A DNA stretch of 54,533 bases from Mesobacillus persicus (GCF_900109925.1 NZ_FOBW01000022.1:1-54533), one strand, 5' to 3'. Shown: positions 1 through 9,078, numbered from the stretch's first letter. A program made the numbers and translations. The notes: a model not told the origin generated them from the letters alone.

Positions 1-3
1 ATA

Positions 4-120
<117 letters not shown>

Positions 121-125
121 AAATG

Positions 126-157
126 AAAGAACAGCTGCATAAAAGCTGTTCTTTTTT
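126..157 (+). terminator. rRNA operon terminator
   Basis: Perfect 11-bp stem AAAGAACAGCT / AGCTGTTCTTT with a 7-nt loop running into a T tract, directly after 5S rRNA. Confidence 0.9.
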
Positions 158-182
158 GTCTTTTTAGTAAAAATGTTTCAGT

Positions 183-206
183 TTTATTCCCTTTAGGGGG
201 AATAAA
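183..206. repeat. ATTCCC palindrome unit 1
   Basis: Inverted repeat TTTATTCCC / GGGAATAAA (9 bp, 6-nt loop). First member of a cluster continuing to 404. Confidence 0.75.
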
Positions 207-218
207 CTTAATAAACCT

Positions 219-254
219 GCTTGTTATATTCCCTCTACAGGGAATATAACAAGC
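219..254. repeat. ATTCCC palindrome unit 2, 16-bp perfect hairpin
   Basis: Arms 219-234 and 239-254 are exact reverse complements over 16 bp with a 4-nt CTAC loop. It is the strongest palindrome of the cluster. No T tract follows, so it does not look like an ordinary terminator. Confidence 0.85.
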
Positions 255-380
255 AATTCATAGATGATTTTACTGTTTGGACGAATTTTATTCCCCCTAA
301 ATCCCTTTTTATTCCCTCTAAGAGAAGGTATATTCCCCCTAAGAGCAATAAACATACGATTACAGACACTGAAAGTCCAA

Positions 381-404
381 TATATTCCCACTACAGGGAA
401 TATA
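381..404. repeat. ATTCCC palindrome unit 6
   Basis: Inverted repeat TATATTCCC / GGGAATATA with a 6-nt loop. Single-armed relatives lie at about 289-300, 310-321 and 331-342. Confidence 0.75.
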
Positions 405-601
405 AACGCACTGGAGGAGCATAACACGCTAAGATACTTAGATATGCGATGCTTTAAATGCCATCATAGCGATTTTGCAATCATCATTATAGTCAAAATC
501 CCAATATGAATAATAAATTTAAGGATAGACATACAAGGAAAGGTTGATTGTTACATACAATATAAATCAAGTAATCTTTGTAAATGATTATTCTAAAAAT
601 T

Positions 602-631
602 GTATACAACAGGGAGTGCCGGGGCAGAATA
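602..631 (+). promoter_or_regulatory. Sigma-F promoter of gin
   Basis: GTATA (602-606), a 15-nt spacer, then GGGCAGAATA (622-631). This fits the forespore sigma-F consensus GYWTA-N15-GGNRANANTW with one mismatch. B. subtilis csfB/gin is known to be sigma-F dependent, so position and family agree. Confidence 0.75.
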
Positions 632-652
632 GGTGTATGGAGGTGGAGAAAC

Positions 653-856
653 ATGACCAAGATTTTAGCGAAAGAATATTTAGGGGAATCTTGTGTAATC
701 TGCGAACAAAATAAACAATTAGGGATACATCTATACACTTCTTTTATCTGCACGGAGTGTGAAAAAATGATGATTCAAACAGATACGAGTGATCCAAATT
801 ATAAATTTTACGTTGATAAATTACGAAAAGTTACAAAACCAGAAATATTTTCTTAA
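653..856 (+). CDS. gin: Anti-sigma-G factor Gin (CsfB)
   Basis: Small 67-residue zinc-finger-like protein. Gin/CsfB binds and inhibits sigma-G (and sigma-E in the forespore), preventing premature late-forespore transcription. Visible features are C-V-I-C near residue 13, the GIHLYTSFICTECE stretch with the second Cys pair, and TSDPNYKFYVDKL, which closely match the family. The start at 653 follows a strong GGAGGTGG site; a longer frame from 584 lacks one and crosses the promoter. It sits just after an rRNA operon as in B. subtilis, but xpaC and yaaN, which I recall downstream there, are absent. Confidence 0.92.
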   Translation: MTKILAKEYLGESCVICEQNKQLGIHLYTSFICTECEKMMIQTDTSDPNYKFYVDKLRKVTKPEIFS

Positions 857-900
857 TCTGATAGAAAAGTAATGGCGCTCTGCATTTTGATTTTCCTAAA

Positions 901-929
901 AAGCTCTAATATAGGGCTTATTTTTTTTG
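901..929 (+). terminator. gin terminator
   Basis: 8-bp stem AAGCTCTA / TAGGGCTT (one G-U pair) with a 3-nt loop followed by eight T residues. Confidence 0.75.
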
Positions 930-1021
930 TAAGAAACTTGTTTTATAGTAAGAAAGGAGTAAATACTCAACGACTTTGGTAAAATAGATTGGTCAACTAA
1001 ATTTTTATCCGTGGGGACTAT

Positions 1022-2464
1022 ATGGACCAATTACAAACACCGTTATTAGACCAACTTATTTTACATAATATGAAACAACCTATTTCCTTTCATGTACCAG
1101 GACATAAATATGGTGAAATATTTCCAGGGAAAGGCCGAGAGTATTTTACCTCGATACTAAAGTTGGATGCGACTGAATTAACTGGGCTAGATGATCTTCA
1201 TTCACCCGAGGGTGTTATCCTTGAGGCAGAGAAGCTTTTGTCCGATTTATACAAAACAAAAAAAAGCTTTTTCCTTATTAACGGATCAACATCTGGAAAC
1301 TTAGCAATGATTTTATCAGCTTTAGAGGAAAATGACCTTGTTCTAGTGCAGAGGAATTCACATAAGTCCATAATGAATGGAATTCGATTGGCAAAGGCGC
1401 AACCAGTTTTTTTAAGCCCAGAATATAACCAAGAGTCACAAGTGGCCTCAGGGCTCGGCGTGGCAACTGTTAGAGCAGCGATTGAAGCGAATCCCGAGGC
1501 AAAGGCGTTGATCCTTACTTACCCCAATTATTATGGAATGATATATAACCTTAAGGAAATTATTCAATTAGCACATGAGTATCATATTCCTGTTTTAGTG
1601 GATGAAGCTCATGGAGTTCATTTTATTGTGGGTGAGCCTTTCCCTCCTTCAGCTGTTAGTTTAGGAGCAGATATTGTTGTCCAGTCTGCACATAAAACAC
1701 TTCCTGCGATGACTATGGGTGCATATTTGCATTATAATAGTGAGTTTATCTCATTAGATAAAGTGACCGATTATCTACAAATTTTGCAATCAAGTAGTCC
1801 ATCCTATCCGATTATGGCATCATTGGATATTGCTCGGAGCTATCTTGGTACCTTTGAGAAAAAGGACAAGCAATGCCTGCTTAGAAGAATCGAATCTTTT
1901 AGAGAACTAATGGGTGGTATTGAAGGGCTAACTGTAGTGGAAAATGGCACTGGAGATCCGTTAAAGATGATGGTCCGCCACCAAAAGGGACTATTTAGCG
2001 GTTTTAAATTACAACAACTTTTTGAAGAACAAGGGATTTACGCAGAATTAGCCGACCCATTCAATGTTCTATTTGTCCTACCTTTAATGAAGGAAGACAG
2101 TGAATATCCTCTTGAAAAGGTAGTGGACAAATTGTCAGTTGCTATCGCTAGAGAAAAGGGTGGCTCCTATAAACTGGATGGTGCCAGGCACCATCCAGAT
2201 AATTCCCATATTCCCTTTAGTGGGTTAGAGCTGTCTTATAAGGAAATGGCTAGTCGGGAGGAAGAGTTTGTTCCTCTCACTCATGCTGTTGGTCAGGTTT
2301 GTGCCGAGACGATTATTCCTTATCCTCCGGGAATCCCATTGCTGCTACCAGGGGAAAGGGTCCGCTTAGACCATACTGAAAGGTTGGCATACTTAATAGC
2401 ACAAGGGGCTAAAATTCAAGGAGGAGCAAATCTCAATAATAGGATGATAAAAATATATAAATAA
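1022..2464 (+). CDS. yaaO: PLP-dependent Orn/Lys/Arg decarboxylase-family protein YaaO
   Basis: 480-residue fold-type I PLP enzyme of the Orn/Lys/Arg decarboxylase major-domain family. HVPGHKYG near residue 24, the GSTSGNLA cofactor-phosphate region near 88, DEAHG at 194-198 and SAHKTLPAMT at 222-231 (Schiff-base Lys about 225) are all present. Members decarboxylate lysine, arginine or ornithine. The closest well-studied relative is B. subtilis YaaO/SpeA, but substrate cannot be read from sequence. The C-terminal domain ends with the conserved PYPPGIPLLLPGE stretch, so the gene is full length. It lies upstream of tmk, as in B. subtilis. Confidence 0.88.
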   Translation: MDQLQTPLLDQLILHNMKQPISFHVPGHKYGEIFPGKGREYFTSILKLDATELTGLDDLHSPEGVILEAEKLLSDLYKTKKSFFLINGSTSGNLAMILSALEENDLVLVQRNSHKSIMNGIRLAKAQPVFLSPEYNQESQVASGLGVATVRAAIEANPEAKALILTYPNYYGMIYNLKEIIQLAHEYHIPVLVDEAHGVHFIVGEPFPPSAVSLGADIVVQSAHKTLPAMTMGAYLHYNSEFISLDKVTDYLQILQSSSPSYPIMASLDIARSYLGTFEKKDKQCLLRRIESFRELMGGIEGLTVVENGTGDPLKMMVRHQKGLFSGFKLQQLFEEQGIYAELADPFNVLFVLPLMKEDSEYPLEKVVDKLSVAIAREKGGSYKLDGARHHPDNSHIPFSGLELSYKEMASREEEFVPLTHAVGQVCAETIIPYPPGIPLLLPGERVRLDHTERLAYLIAQGAKIQGGANLNNRMIKIYK

Positions 2465-2591
2465 GGTAATCGCTGTCTGGTATAAAAATATGTTTACATG
2501 TTGTTAGCTATTTTAAGTAAACAAGCCGTAAAGCAACAATGGTTAAGGAAATGAGTCTAAAATAAATGAAAAAAGCTGTGGGGGAAGATAA

Positions 2592-3233
2592 ATGAATCAA
2601 GGTTTGTTTATATCAATAGAAGGACCAGAGGGAGCTGGCAAGACGACGATTATTAATTTGCTAGCTTCGCTGCTAGGAGATGAAGGTTTTCAAGTCGTTG
2701 TAACAAGAGAACCTGGTGGGATTGAAATAGCCGAACAAATAAGAGGTGTCATTTTAAACAAAGAAAATACCGCAATGGACGCTAGAACGGAAGCACTTCT
2801 ATATGCAGCAGCCCGTAGGCAACATCTTGTTGAAAAGGTAAGGCCATCACTAGTAGATGGCAAAATCATTCTATGTGACCGATTCATTGATAGCTCTCTT
2901 GCCTACCAGGGATATGCCCGCGGTCTTGGTATTGATGAAGTTCTGTCCATTAATCAGTTTGCGATAGAAGATATGATGCCTAGTTTGACCCTTTATTTTG
3001 ACCTTGATCCAGAGATAGGGCTTGACCGAATAAGTAAAAATAGTGGTCGAGAGGTAAATCGTTTAGACCTTGAAAATCTTGAATTTCATCAAAGGGTAAG
3101 AGAGGGCTATTTGCTGCTAACTGAAAGGTTTCCAGAAAGAATTGTTAAGATTGATTCTTCGAAAGAAATTGAGCAGGTACTCCAAGAAGCAAGAGAAAAA
3201 ATTGGTCAGCTAATTACTAAACTAAGGCCTTAA
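2592..3233 (+). CDS. tmk: Thymidylate kinase
   Basis: Phosphorylates dTMP to dTDP with ATP, a required step of dTTP synthesis in the cytosol. The 213-residue length is normal. P-loop GPEGAGKTT is at 11-19, the dTMP-binding TREPGG at 38-43, the [12 protein letters not shown] signature at 96-107, and a lid around [18 protein letters not shown] ribosome site precedes the ATG. It heads the tmk-darA-holB series. Its stop codon lies inside the rising arm of the terminator that follows, so the darA group may depend on readthrough or its own promoter. Confidence 0.97.
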   Translation: MNQGLFISIEGPEGAGKTTIINLLASLLGDEGFQVVVTREPGGIEIAEQIRGVILNKENTAMDARTEALLYAAARRQHLVEKVRPSLVDGKIILCDRFIDSSLAYQGYARGLGIDEVLSINQFAIEDMMPSLTLYFDLDPEIGLDRISKNSGREVNRLDLENLEFHQRVREGYLLLTERFPERIVKIDSSKEIEQVLQEAREKIGQLITKLRP

Positions 3234-3258
3234 AGTTATAATACTTTAAGGTTTTTTT
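3228..3258 (+). terminator. tmk terminator overlapping the stop codon
   Basis: 8-bp perfect stem CCTTAAAG / CTTTAAGG followed by a T tract. The tmk TAA stop (3231-3233) is part of the left arm. Confidence 0.85.
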
Positions 3259-3374
3259 AAATCACAATTGTTAATTGCGGCGAGGTTGCCTCATTGCACA
3301 CAGGCTGTTGGCTAAGCGTCTTAGGTGGAAATCACAGATTGATAAAAAGAACCATAATATGAGGCATAACATAA

Positions 3375-3812
<438 letters not shown>

Positions 3813-3814
3813 TA

Positions 3815-4035
3815 TAGGCGTGTTATAAGCCAATATTGATTCTATATACTGTTGATTGTGGATTGCTAGGACAAGGGAGACCTAGGTTGAATTGGTCCAC
3901 GTGAGGGACCGATTAACCCCACAGGAACAAAGCGACGAGGGGGCTCCCGGACCGCCCCAAGTTGCGCGAAGTGCCTAGAGCGTAAATCAACAACCGTTTT
4001 ACAGCCTTAAAAAATAAACAGTGTTAATACCCCTA
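3815..4035 (+). repeat. GC-rich modular inverted repeat, copy A (degenerate)
   Basis: Core 3850-3992 is bounded by TGTTGATT and AATCAACA and shares GGGAGACC, AGCGACGAGG, GGCTCCCGGAC and GCGAAGTGCCT with the better-preserved copy C. The left arm is eroded. About 34 extra bases form a GGTCC/GGACC hairpin near 3890-3912. Weak outer arms lie at 3815-3827 and 4023-4035. It sits between darA and holB with no gene of its own. Confidence 0.8.
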
Positions 4036-4063
4036 TTTAAAATATGTAAGCGAGTGATTCAGA

Positions 4064-5071
4064 TTGACTAAAAGCTGGGAAGAATTGGAAGAACTACAGC
4101 CAACCGTTTTAAAAATGCTAAGAAACAGCCTTTTGAAAGAACGGGTGGCCCATGCTTATTTATATGAAGGAATGAGGGGGACGGGAAAGAAGGAAATTGG
4201 GTCCTTGATGGCGAAATGTATATTCTGTCTATCTCCTATTGAGGGGTATAAACCATGTGAAACTTGCTTAAATTGTAAGCGAATCAACAATGGAAATCAC
4301 CCTGATATTCATTTGGTCGAGCCCGATGGCCTCTCGATAAAGAAAGCGCAAATCCATGCATTACAGGGGGAATTCGCCAAAACAGGTGTTGAGTCTAAAA
4401 AGAAGCTATATATGATTGTTCATGCTGACCGGATGACAACAAATGCTGCGAACAGTCTGCTTAAATTTCTAGAAGAACCTCATCCTGGGACCATGGCGAT
4501 ATTAATGACAGAACAGGCGCAACAAATTTTACCGACTATTTTATCTAGGTGCCAAATAATTGGTTTTACGCCATTATCTCCTAAAAATTTGGAAAAGCAA
4601 TTAGTTGAACAAGGAGTAAACCCTGAAGCTGCGCCACTATTTGCTCAGTTGACGAATAATTTTGAAGAAGCGTTAGAATTTAGCCAAAATGATTGGTTTG
4701 CACAAGCACAAAAAATAGTGGTAAAATTATATGAAGTGCTGAAAAAGAATTCCCTAGAAGCTATGGTCACTCTTCAGGAGAATTGGTTTGGGCATTTTAA
4801 AGAAAAAGAACAAATCGACCGTGGTTTGGATTTATTTCTTCTTATTTTTAAGGATTTATTATATATCCAGCTTGGAAAGAACGATCAAATCGTTAACCTG
4901 AGCGAACGTTCCCGCTTGGAGCAATATGCGCTTCAGACAACTGGACGGCGTCTGACTGAGCAAATGGCAGCAATACTAGAAGCAAAAAGAAAGTTGCATG
5001 CCAATATGAATCCCCAGCTACTGATGGAAGAGCTGGTGTTAAAATTGCAGGAGGGATCTTCACTTGTATGA
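4064..5071 (+). CDS. holB: DNA polymerase III subunit delta'
   Basis: Clamp-loader delta' subunit, 335 residues; it works with DnaX and HolA to load the beta clamp. A P-loop-like GMRGTGKK is at 36-43. A zinc-finger cysteine cluster lies at about 52-71 (C-x2-C, then C-x2-C-x2-C). The SRC-motif region reads LPTILSRCQIIGF. Translation most likely begins at TTG 4064: an in-frame stop lies at 4055-4057, and the N-terminus SWEELEELQPTV aligns with B. subtilis HolB. The ribosome site is weak. The stop overlaps the ricT start, implying coupling. Confidence 0.94.
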   Translation: MTKSWEELEELQPTVLKMLRNSLLKERVAHAYLYEGMRGTGKKEIGSLMAKCIFCLSPIEGYKPCETCLNCKRINNGNHPDIHLVEPDGLSIKKAQIHALQGEFAKTGVESKKKLYMIVHADRMTTNAANSLLKFLEEPHPGTMAILMTEQAQQILPTILSRCQIIGFTPLSPKNLEKQLVEQGVNPEAAPLFAQLTNNFEEALEFSQNDWFAQAQKIVVKLYEVLKKNSLEAMVTLQENWFGHFKEKEQIDRGLDLFLLIFKDLLYIQLGKNDQIVNLSERSRLEQYALQTTGRRLTEQMAAILEAKRKLHANMNPQLLMEELVLKLQEGSSLV

Positions 5072-5894
5072 AGTAGTTGGTGTCCGCTTTAAAAAGGCGG
5101 GAAAAATATATTATTTTGATCCCGGAGAACTCGCAATTCAAAAGGATGACTTCGTTATTGTTGAAACTGTTCGGGGTGTTGAATTTGGTAAAGTGGTTAT
5201 CCCCAAAAAACAAGTTGGCGAGAATGATGTTGTTCTACCTTTAAAAAAGGTTGTTAGAATTGCAGACCAAAAGGATCGTCTTATTGTAGATGAGAATAGA
5301 GCAGCCGCCAAAGAGGCGTATGATGTTTGTGGACAGAAGGTGAATGAACATCAACTAGATATGAAACTAGTCGATGTTGAATATACTTTTGATCGAAACA
5401 AGGTTATCTTTTATTTCACTGCAGATGGCAGAGTCGATTTCCGTGAGCTAGTGAAAGACTTAGCAGCCATTTTTCGGACAAGGATTGAACTTCGTCAAAT
5501 CGGTGTGCGTGATGAGGCCAAAATGCTTGGTGGAATTGGACCATGTGGAAGAATGTTATGCTGTTCAACCTTCTTAGGGGACTTTGACCCTGTTTCAATA
5601 AAAATGGCAAAGGATCAAAACCTTTCCCTAAATCCTACGAAGATTTCAGGGCTTTGTGGCCGTTTGATGTGCTGTTTAAAATATGAAAATGACGAGTATG
5701 AATCAGCAAAAGAATTACTTCCTGATCTTGGCGCATACATTGACACTCCGGATGGACGCGGAAAAGTGGTAGGTTTGAACATTTTGCAGCACGTGATGCA
5801 GGTGGATATCCCTAGCCAGGGACGTGTGTTGGAATATACCCTAGATGAGGTAACGAAGGAAGGCGCCGTTTCAATACAATCATCCACAGATTAA
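5064..5894 (+). CDS. ricT: RicT/YaaT, PSP1-domain regulator of RNase Y
   Basis: 276-residue PSP1-domain protein. In B. subtilis RicT (YaaT) joins YlbF and YmcA in the Y-complex, which carries Fe-S clusters, redirects RNase Y and supports sporulation, competence and biofilm formation. Six conserved Cys are seen: C161, C166, C167 (GPCGRMLCC) and C198, C203, C204 (GLCGRLMCC). The start is TTG 5064, preceded by GGAGGG and overlapping the end of holB; the nearby ATG at 5068 is in the holB frame. It matches the family start [14 protein letters not shown]. Confidence 0.95.
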   Translation: MYEVVGVRFKKAGKIYYFDPGELAIQKDDFVIVETVRGVEFGKVVIPKKQVGENDVVLPLKKVVRIADQKDRLIVDENRAAAKEAYDVCGQKVNEHQLDMKLVDVEYTFDRNKVIFYFTADGRVDFRELVKDLAAIFRTRIELRQIGVRDEAKMLGGIGPCGRMLCCSTFLGDFDPVSIKMAKDQNLSLNPTKISGLCGRLMCCLKYENDEYESAKELLPDLGAYIDTPDGRGKVVGLNILQHVMQVDIPSQGRVLEYTLDEVTKEGAVSIQSSTD

Positions 5895-5907
5895 TGAGGT
5901 GGAAAAG

Positions 5908-6261
5908 GTGGATAAAAAGGAGATCTTTGATTCAGTCAGTAATATGGAAGCCCAAATTGGAAATCTATATGTACAACTGGGCGAGTTAAAGCAACATTTA
6001 TCGGAAATACTCGAAGAAAATAACTCTTTAAAGTTAGAAAATGATCATCTTAGACGCCGTCTAGAACAAACGACAGAAAAGAAAGAGAACAAAGCTTTAA
6101 AGGGTAAAAAGCCTAACAACAATTCCCTAGATATCGGCGAAGGTTATGATAATCTTGCTCGCCTTTATCAAGAAGGCTTCCATATCTGTAATCTAAACTT
6201 TGGAAGTCCACGTAAAGAAGGAGATTGTATGTTTTGTCTTTCTTTTCTTAATAAAAAATAG
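5908..6261 (+). CDS. yabA: Replication initiation control protein YabA
   Basis: 117-residue negative regulator of DnaA that bridges DnaA and the DnaN clamp and limits re-initiation. An N-terminal coiled coil (about residues 5-60, heptad-rich) is followed by a linker and a zinc-binding tail H92-x-C94...C107-x2-C110 ending FLNKK. Start GTG 5908 has GAGGTGG four to five bases upstream and yields the family N-terminus DKKEIFD. GTG 5899 is also in frame but lies inside that ribosome site. It is third in the holB-ricT-yabA cluster, and a terminator follows. Confidence 0.94.
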   Translation: MDKKEIFDSVSNMEAQIGNLYVQLGELKQHLSEILEENNSLKLENDHLRRRLEQTTEKKENKALKGKKPNNNSLDIGEGYDNLARLYQEGFHICNLNFGSPRKEGDCMFCLSFLNKK

Positions 6262-6267
6262 TTGGCC

Positions 6268-6295
6268 ACCTTCCCCACCCAGGGAAGGTTTTTTT
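6268..6295 (+). terminator. yabA terminator
   Basis: Perfect 8-bp stem ACCTTCCC / GGGAAGGT followed by seven T residues. Confidence 0.88.
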
Positions 6296-6405
6296 CATAA
6301 GTTGGCCATAAAGTTTGATGAAAAAATATATCAAAGTGAAATGGGAACCTTTGATAAGGTACAAAGTAACAGTAAAGTCATTTCCTTAATGATGGAGGTA
6401 ATTCG

Positions 6406-7149
6406 ATGGTTGAATTAAAAGATGATGAAAGACTAGACTATCTCCTAGCAGAAGATTTACGGATTATCCAAAGTCCATCTGTATTTGCATTTTCATTGGA
6501 TGCTGTTCTGTTAGCAAGGTTTGTTTATGTTCCAATTCAAAAAGGAAGGTTAATTGATTTATGCTCAGGGAACGGAGTCATTCCACTTTTCCTCAGTACC
6601 CGGTCAAAAGGGACAATTACAGGAGTAGAAATCCAAGAACGGCTTTATGATATGGCGGTACGAAGCATTCAATATAATCATCTTGAAGAACGTCTTTCTA
6701 TGATTCATGGGGATATAAAGGAGATGTCACAAAAAATTGGGTTTGGAAAATTTGATATAGTTACCTGTAATCCCCCTTACTTTCCAACGCCTGCTAAAAA
6801 GGAAATCAACGAAAATGAGCATTTAGCTATCGCACGTCATGAAATTCTATGTACCTTAGAAGATGCAGTTAAAGCATCTAGCCAGCTTGTTAAACAAGGG
6901 GGCAAAGTAGCATTTGTACATAGACCAGATAGGCTAATTGATATCATTGAACTGATGAGGAAATATCGTTTGGAGCCAAAACGGATCCAACTTGTTTATC
7001 CAAAGCTAGGAAAAGAGGCAAATACGCTTCTGATTGAAGCCATCAAGGATGGAAATCCGGGATTAAAGATTGAAAACCCCCTGATTGTCTATACTGAGGA
7101 GGATGAATACACACCAGAGTTAAGAGATATTTTATATGGAAAAGAATAA
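6406..7149 (+). CDS. trmN6: tRNA1(Val) (adenine37-N6)-methyltransferase-type TrmN6 (YabB)
   Basis: 247-residue SAM-dependent N6-adenine methyltransferase. The SAM-binding [10 protein letters not shown] is at 51-60 and the catalytic NPPYF at 122-126, the signature of the TrmN6/YfiC group that methylates A37 of a tRNA. The start has ATGGAGG about seven bases upstream. It overlaps yazA by 14 nt, and yazA overlaps rsmI, forming a three-gene RNA-modification operon. Target tRNA is inferred from the family. Confidence 0.88.
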   Translation: MVELKDDERLDYLLAEDLRIIQSPSVFAFSLDAVLLARFVYVPIQKGRLIDLCSGNGVIPLFLSTRSKGTITGVEIQERLYDMAVRSIQYNHLEERLSMIHGDIKEMSQKIGFGKFDIVTCNPPYFPTPAKKEINENEHLAIARHEILCTLEDAVKASSQLVKQGGKVAFVHRPDRLIDIIELMRKYRLEPKRIQLVYPKLGKEANTLLIEAIKDGNPGLKIENPLIVYTEEDEYTPELRDILYGKE

Positions 7150-7423
7150 TCATTACTTCTATGTGCTGTCCTGCCGGGACGGAAGCTTATATGCAGGCTA
7201 CACTAATGACTTAGAAAAACGTGTGAAATTACATAATGAAGGAAAAGGTGCAAAATATACGAGGGGAAGAGGACCAGTTAAGTTGGTTTATTCAAAGGCT
7301 TTTGAAACAAAAAGCGATGCTCTAAAGGCTGAGTATGCCTTTAAACAAATGCCAAGGGCCAAAAAAAATGACTTTTTAACAAGTGAGCTAGGAGGAAATG
7401 ATGCAACAACAGAAGAGTTTTGA
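7136..7423 (+). CDS. yazA: GIY-YIG nuclease-superfamily protein YazA
   Basis: 95-residue stand-alone GIY-YIG domain of the UPF0213/YazA group. The family signature appears as YVL at residues 9-11 and YAGYTND at 19-25, with the conserved Arg at about 29 and Glu in KAEYAFKQM. Biological role is unknown; relatives have been proposed to act in DNA repair or structure-specific cleavage. It overlaps both neighbours (14 nt with trmN6, about 23 nt with rsmI), so it is translated as part of that operon. Confidence 0.88.
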   Translation: MEKNNHYFYVLSCRDGSLYAGYTNDLEKRVKLHNEGKGAKYTRGRGPVKLVYSKAFETKSDALKAEYAFKQMPRAKKNDFLTSELGGNDATTEEF

Positions 7424-8279
7424 ACAAGAAGATGAAAAAGGAATCTTGTATCTTGTCCCTACTCCGATTGGCAATCTTGAGGATATGAGCTTTCGTGCAC
7501 TCAGGATCTTAAAAGAGGCGGATTTGATTGCAGCTGAGGATACAAGAAACACAAGAAAGCTATGTAATTACTTTGAAATTGAAACTCCGGTTTCAAGTTA
7601 CCATGAGCATAATAAGGAATTGAGTGGTAAAAAGATCATTAATCAACTCAAAGAAGGTGCAAAAGTAGCGCTTGTTAGTGATGCAGGCATGCCTACGATC
7701 TCTGACCCGGGGTACGAGCTCGTAGGAGAGGCGATTGCCGAAGGCTTAACTGTCGTTCCATTACCTGGAGCCAATGCCGCCCTGACAGCACTGATTGCAT
7801 CTGGGATCAAACCGCAGCCGTTTTATTTTTATGGTTTCCTACAGCGTGGGAAAAAGGAAAAGCGAAAAGAGCTCGAGTCTTTAGCAAGGCAAGCTGCGAC
7901 GATGATCTTCTATGAGTCACCGCATCGACTTCGTGAGACGCTGGTGGTCATGAAAGAAGTGTTAGGTGATGATAGACAAATTGTCTTATGTCGAGAGTTG
8001 ACGAAGAGATTCGAAGAGTTTATTAGAGGGACTGTTGATGAAGCCCTCCAATGGGTAGAAGAGAATGAGGTTAGAGGCGAGTTTTGTTTAATTATAGAAG
8101 GTGGGAACTTGGCAGACCTGGAGGAAGAATCGATTTGGTGGGAAGAGTTAAGTATGACTGAACACGTAGATCATTATGTTAGTCAACAAAGTATGAATTC
8201 AAAAGACGCGATTAAGCAAGTAGCGAAAGACCGTGGAATTCAGAAGCGGGATGTATATCAAGCCTATCATGTGGAGTAA
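7401..8279 (+). CDS. rsmI: 16S rRNA (cytidine1402-2'-O)-methyltransferase
   Basis: Tetrapyrrole-methylase-fold enzyme that 2'-O-methylates C1402 in the ribosomal decoding centre, partnering RsmH on the same base. YLVPTPIGNLEDM, EDTRNTRKL, SDAGMPTISDPG and PLPGANAALTAL are all family signatures. Two ATG codons are adjacent (7398, 7401). With GGAGG at 7391-7395 the second has the better 5-nt spacing, so 7401 is chosen; the difference is one residue. About 292 residues, typical length. Confidence 0.95.
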   Translation: MQQQKSFEQEDEKGILYLVPTPIGNLEDMSFRALRILKEADLIAAEDTRNTRKLCNYFEIETPVSSYHEHNKELSGKKIINQLKEGAKVALVSDAGMPTISDPGYELVGEAIAEGLTVVPLPGANAALTALIASGIKPQPFYFYGFLQRGKKEKRKELESLARQAATMIFYESPHRLRETLVVMKEVLGDDRQIVLCRELTKRFEEFIRGTVDEALQWVEENEVRGEFCLIIEGGNLADLEEESIWWEELSMTEHVDHYVSQQSMNSKDAIKQVAKDRGIQKRDVYQAYHVE

Positions 8280-8466
8280 ATGGCCTCAGTAATAAAGGGT
8301 TTTCGTAAGGAGTGTTACTAAAATCCTAAAGCCGATTTTAGCGTAAGAACAGCTAGTTCGTTTGTAAGCTCTTTTATTAGTGATTGCTTTATTTAGCTCA
8401 TAATGAGCTGAGCTTGAATATATAGTTTTTGCTCTTTAAAAGCAACTAAGTTTGAGAAAAGAGCCT

Positions 8467-8497
8467 AAAAAAAAGGCTTCTCCTATTGGAGAAGCTT
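8467..8497 (-). terminator. abrB terminator
   Basis: Perfect stem GCTTCTCC / GGAGAAGC with a 4-nt loop. A run of A on the plus strand (8467-8474) supplies the U tract for minus-strand transcription. Confidence 0.88.
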
Positions 8498-8501
8498 TAC
8501 A

Positions 8502-8789
8502 TTAAGCCTTAACAGGCTCGAATGAATTTTGAATTTCACCTAGAAGTTGTTCTGCACCTTCACGGCTAAGGATTAATTTTCCGCCTGCAAGGGAGATGTT
8601 GCCATCAGATACTTCACCAGTAATATGGCATGTCATATTAGGCTTGTATTTTTTCAAGATGATACGATCGTCATCCACATAGATTTCAAGTGCATCCTTT
8701 TCAGCAATACCTAATGTTCTTCTTAACTCAATAGGAATAACTACACGACCAAGTTCATCAACTTTACGAACAATACCAGTAGATTTCAT
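8502..8789 (-). CDS. abrB: Transition-state regulator AbrB
   Basis: 95-residue DNA-binding protein with the N-terminal swapped-hairpin AbrB domain (TGIVRKVDELGRVVIPIELRR), nearly identical to B. subtilis over residues 1-55, and a divergent C-terminal multimerisation domain. It represses many post-exponential genes during growth. GAGGAG lies before the ATG on the minus strand. It is the only protein gene on that strand in the window. Its promoter carries Spo0A boxes, matching the known Spo0A-AbrB switch. spoVT downstream in the window is a paralogue in the N-terminal domain. Confidence 0.97.
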   Translation of the reverse strand: MKSTGIVRKVDELGRVVIPIELRRTLGIAEKDALEIYVDDDRIILKKYKPNMTCHITGEVSDGNISLAGGKLILSREGAEQLLGEIQNSFEPVKA

Positions 8790-8829
8790 TTGTAATAATC
8801 TCCTCTCTCATATAAAAAGTTCTCTATAA

Positions 8830-8846
8830 TTCGTCATTATTCGACA
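8830..8846 (-). promoter_or_regulatory. Tandem Spo0A boxes in the abrB leader
   Basis: On the minus strand TGTCGAA and TGACGAA lie 10 bp apart, about 12-28 bp after the predicted transcription start. B. subtilis abrB has the same arrangement, where Spo0A~P binding represses transcription. Confidence 0.85.
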
Positions 8847-8864
8847 TTTATTTTTATATTTTAT

Positions 8865-8893
8865 ATAATACCAGCCATTCCCATATCCGTCAA
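8865..8893 (-). promoter_or_regulatory. Sigma-A promoter of abrB
   Basis: Minus strand TTGACG (8893-8888), 17-nt spacer, TATTAT (8870-8865). Predicted start is near 8858, upstream of the Spo0A boxes. Confidence 0.82.
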
Positions 8894-9046
8894 TTATTTT
8901 ATTTTTTCTAGGAATGTTAAATTTTTACACATGGTGAAAACCTGATGAAGTAGGGGATTAACAAATGATTGAAGTTATTTTTAGAATTTTAAATAGGTTG
9001 CGAAATATTATTTGATTTTTATCATGGGTGAATAGTGTACACATTA

Positions 9047-9077
9047 TTCGACAAAATCCACGCAAGGCTTCGACAAC
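9047..9077. promoter_or_regulatory. Additional Spo0A-box-like pair upstream of metG
   Basis: TTCGACAAA at 9047-9055 is a perfect reverse-complement Spo0A box, and TTCGACAAC at 9069-9077 differs by one base; they are 22 bp apart. They lie just upstream of the proposed metG promoter. Function is inferred only. Confidence 0.5.
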
Positions 9078-9078
9078 G

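Larger units (their letters stand above)
158..590. other. Gene-free stretch with clustered TATTCCC palindromes
   Basis: There is no convincing gene between the rRNA terminator and gin. Positions 183-404 hold at least six copies of a short TATTCCC(C/T)CTA-type unit, three of them forming near-perfect hairpins (183-206, 219-254, 381-404). Short open frames crossing the area are by-products of these palindromes. From 410 to 590 the sequence is AT-rich with nothing recognisable. Confidence 0.75.

Noticed and set aside
221-424. Short frames on both strands in the palindrome cluster
   Set aside because: Frames overlap on opposite strands and are made of the palindromic units. No ribosome site and no family resemblance.
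5068-5070. ATG at 5068 as the ricT start
   Set aside because: It is in the holB frame, not that of ricT. TTG 5064 gives the conserved N-terminus and has a good ribosome site.
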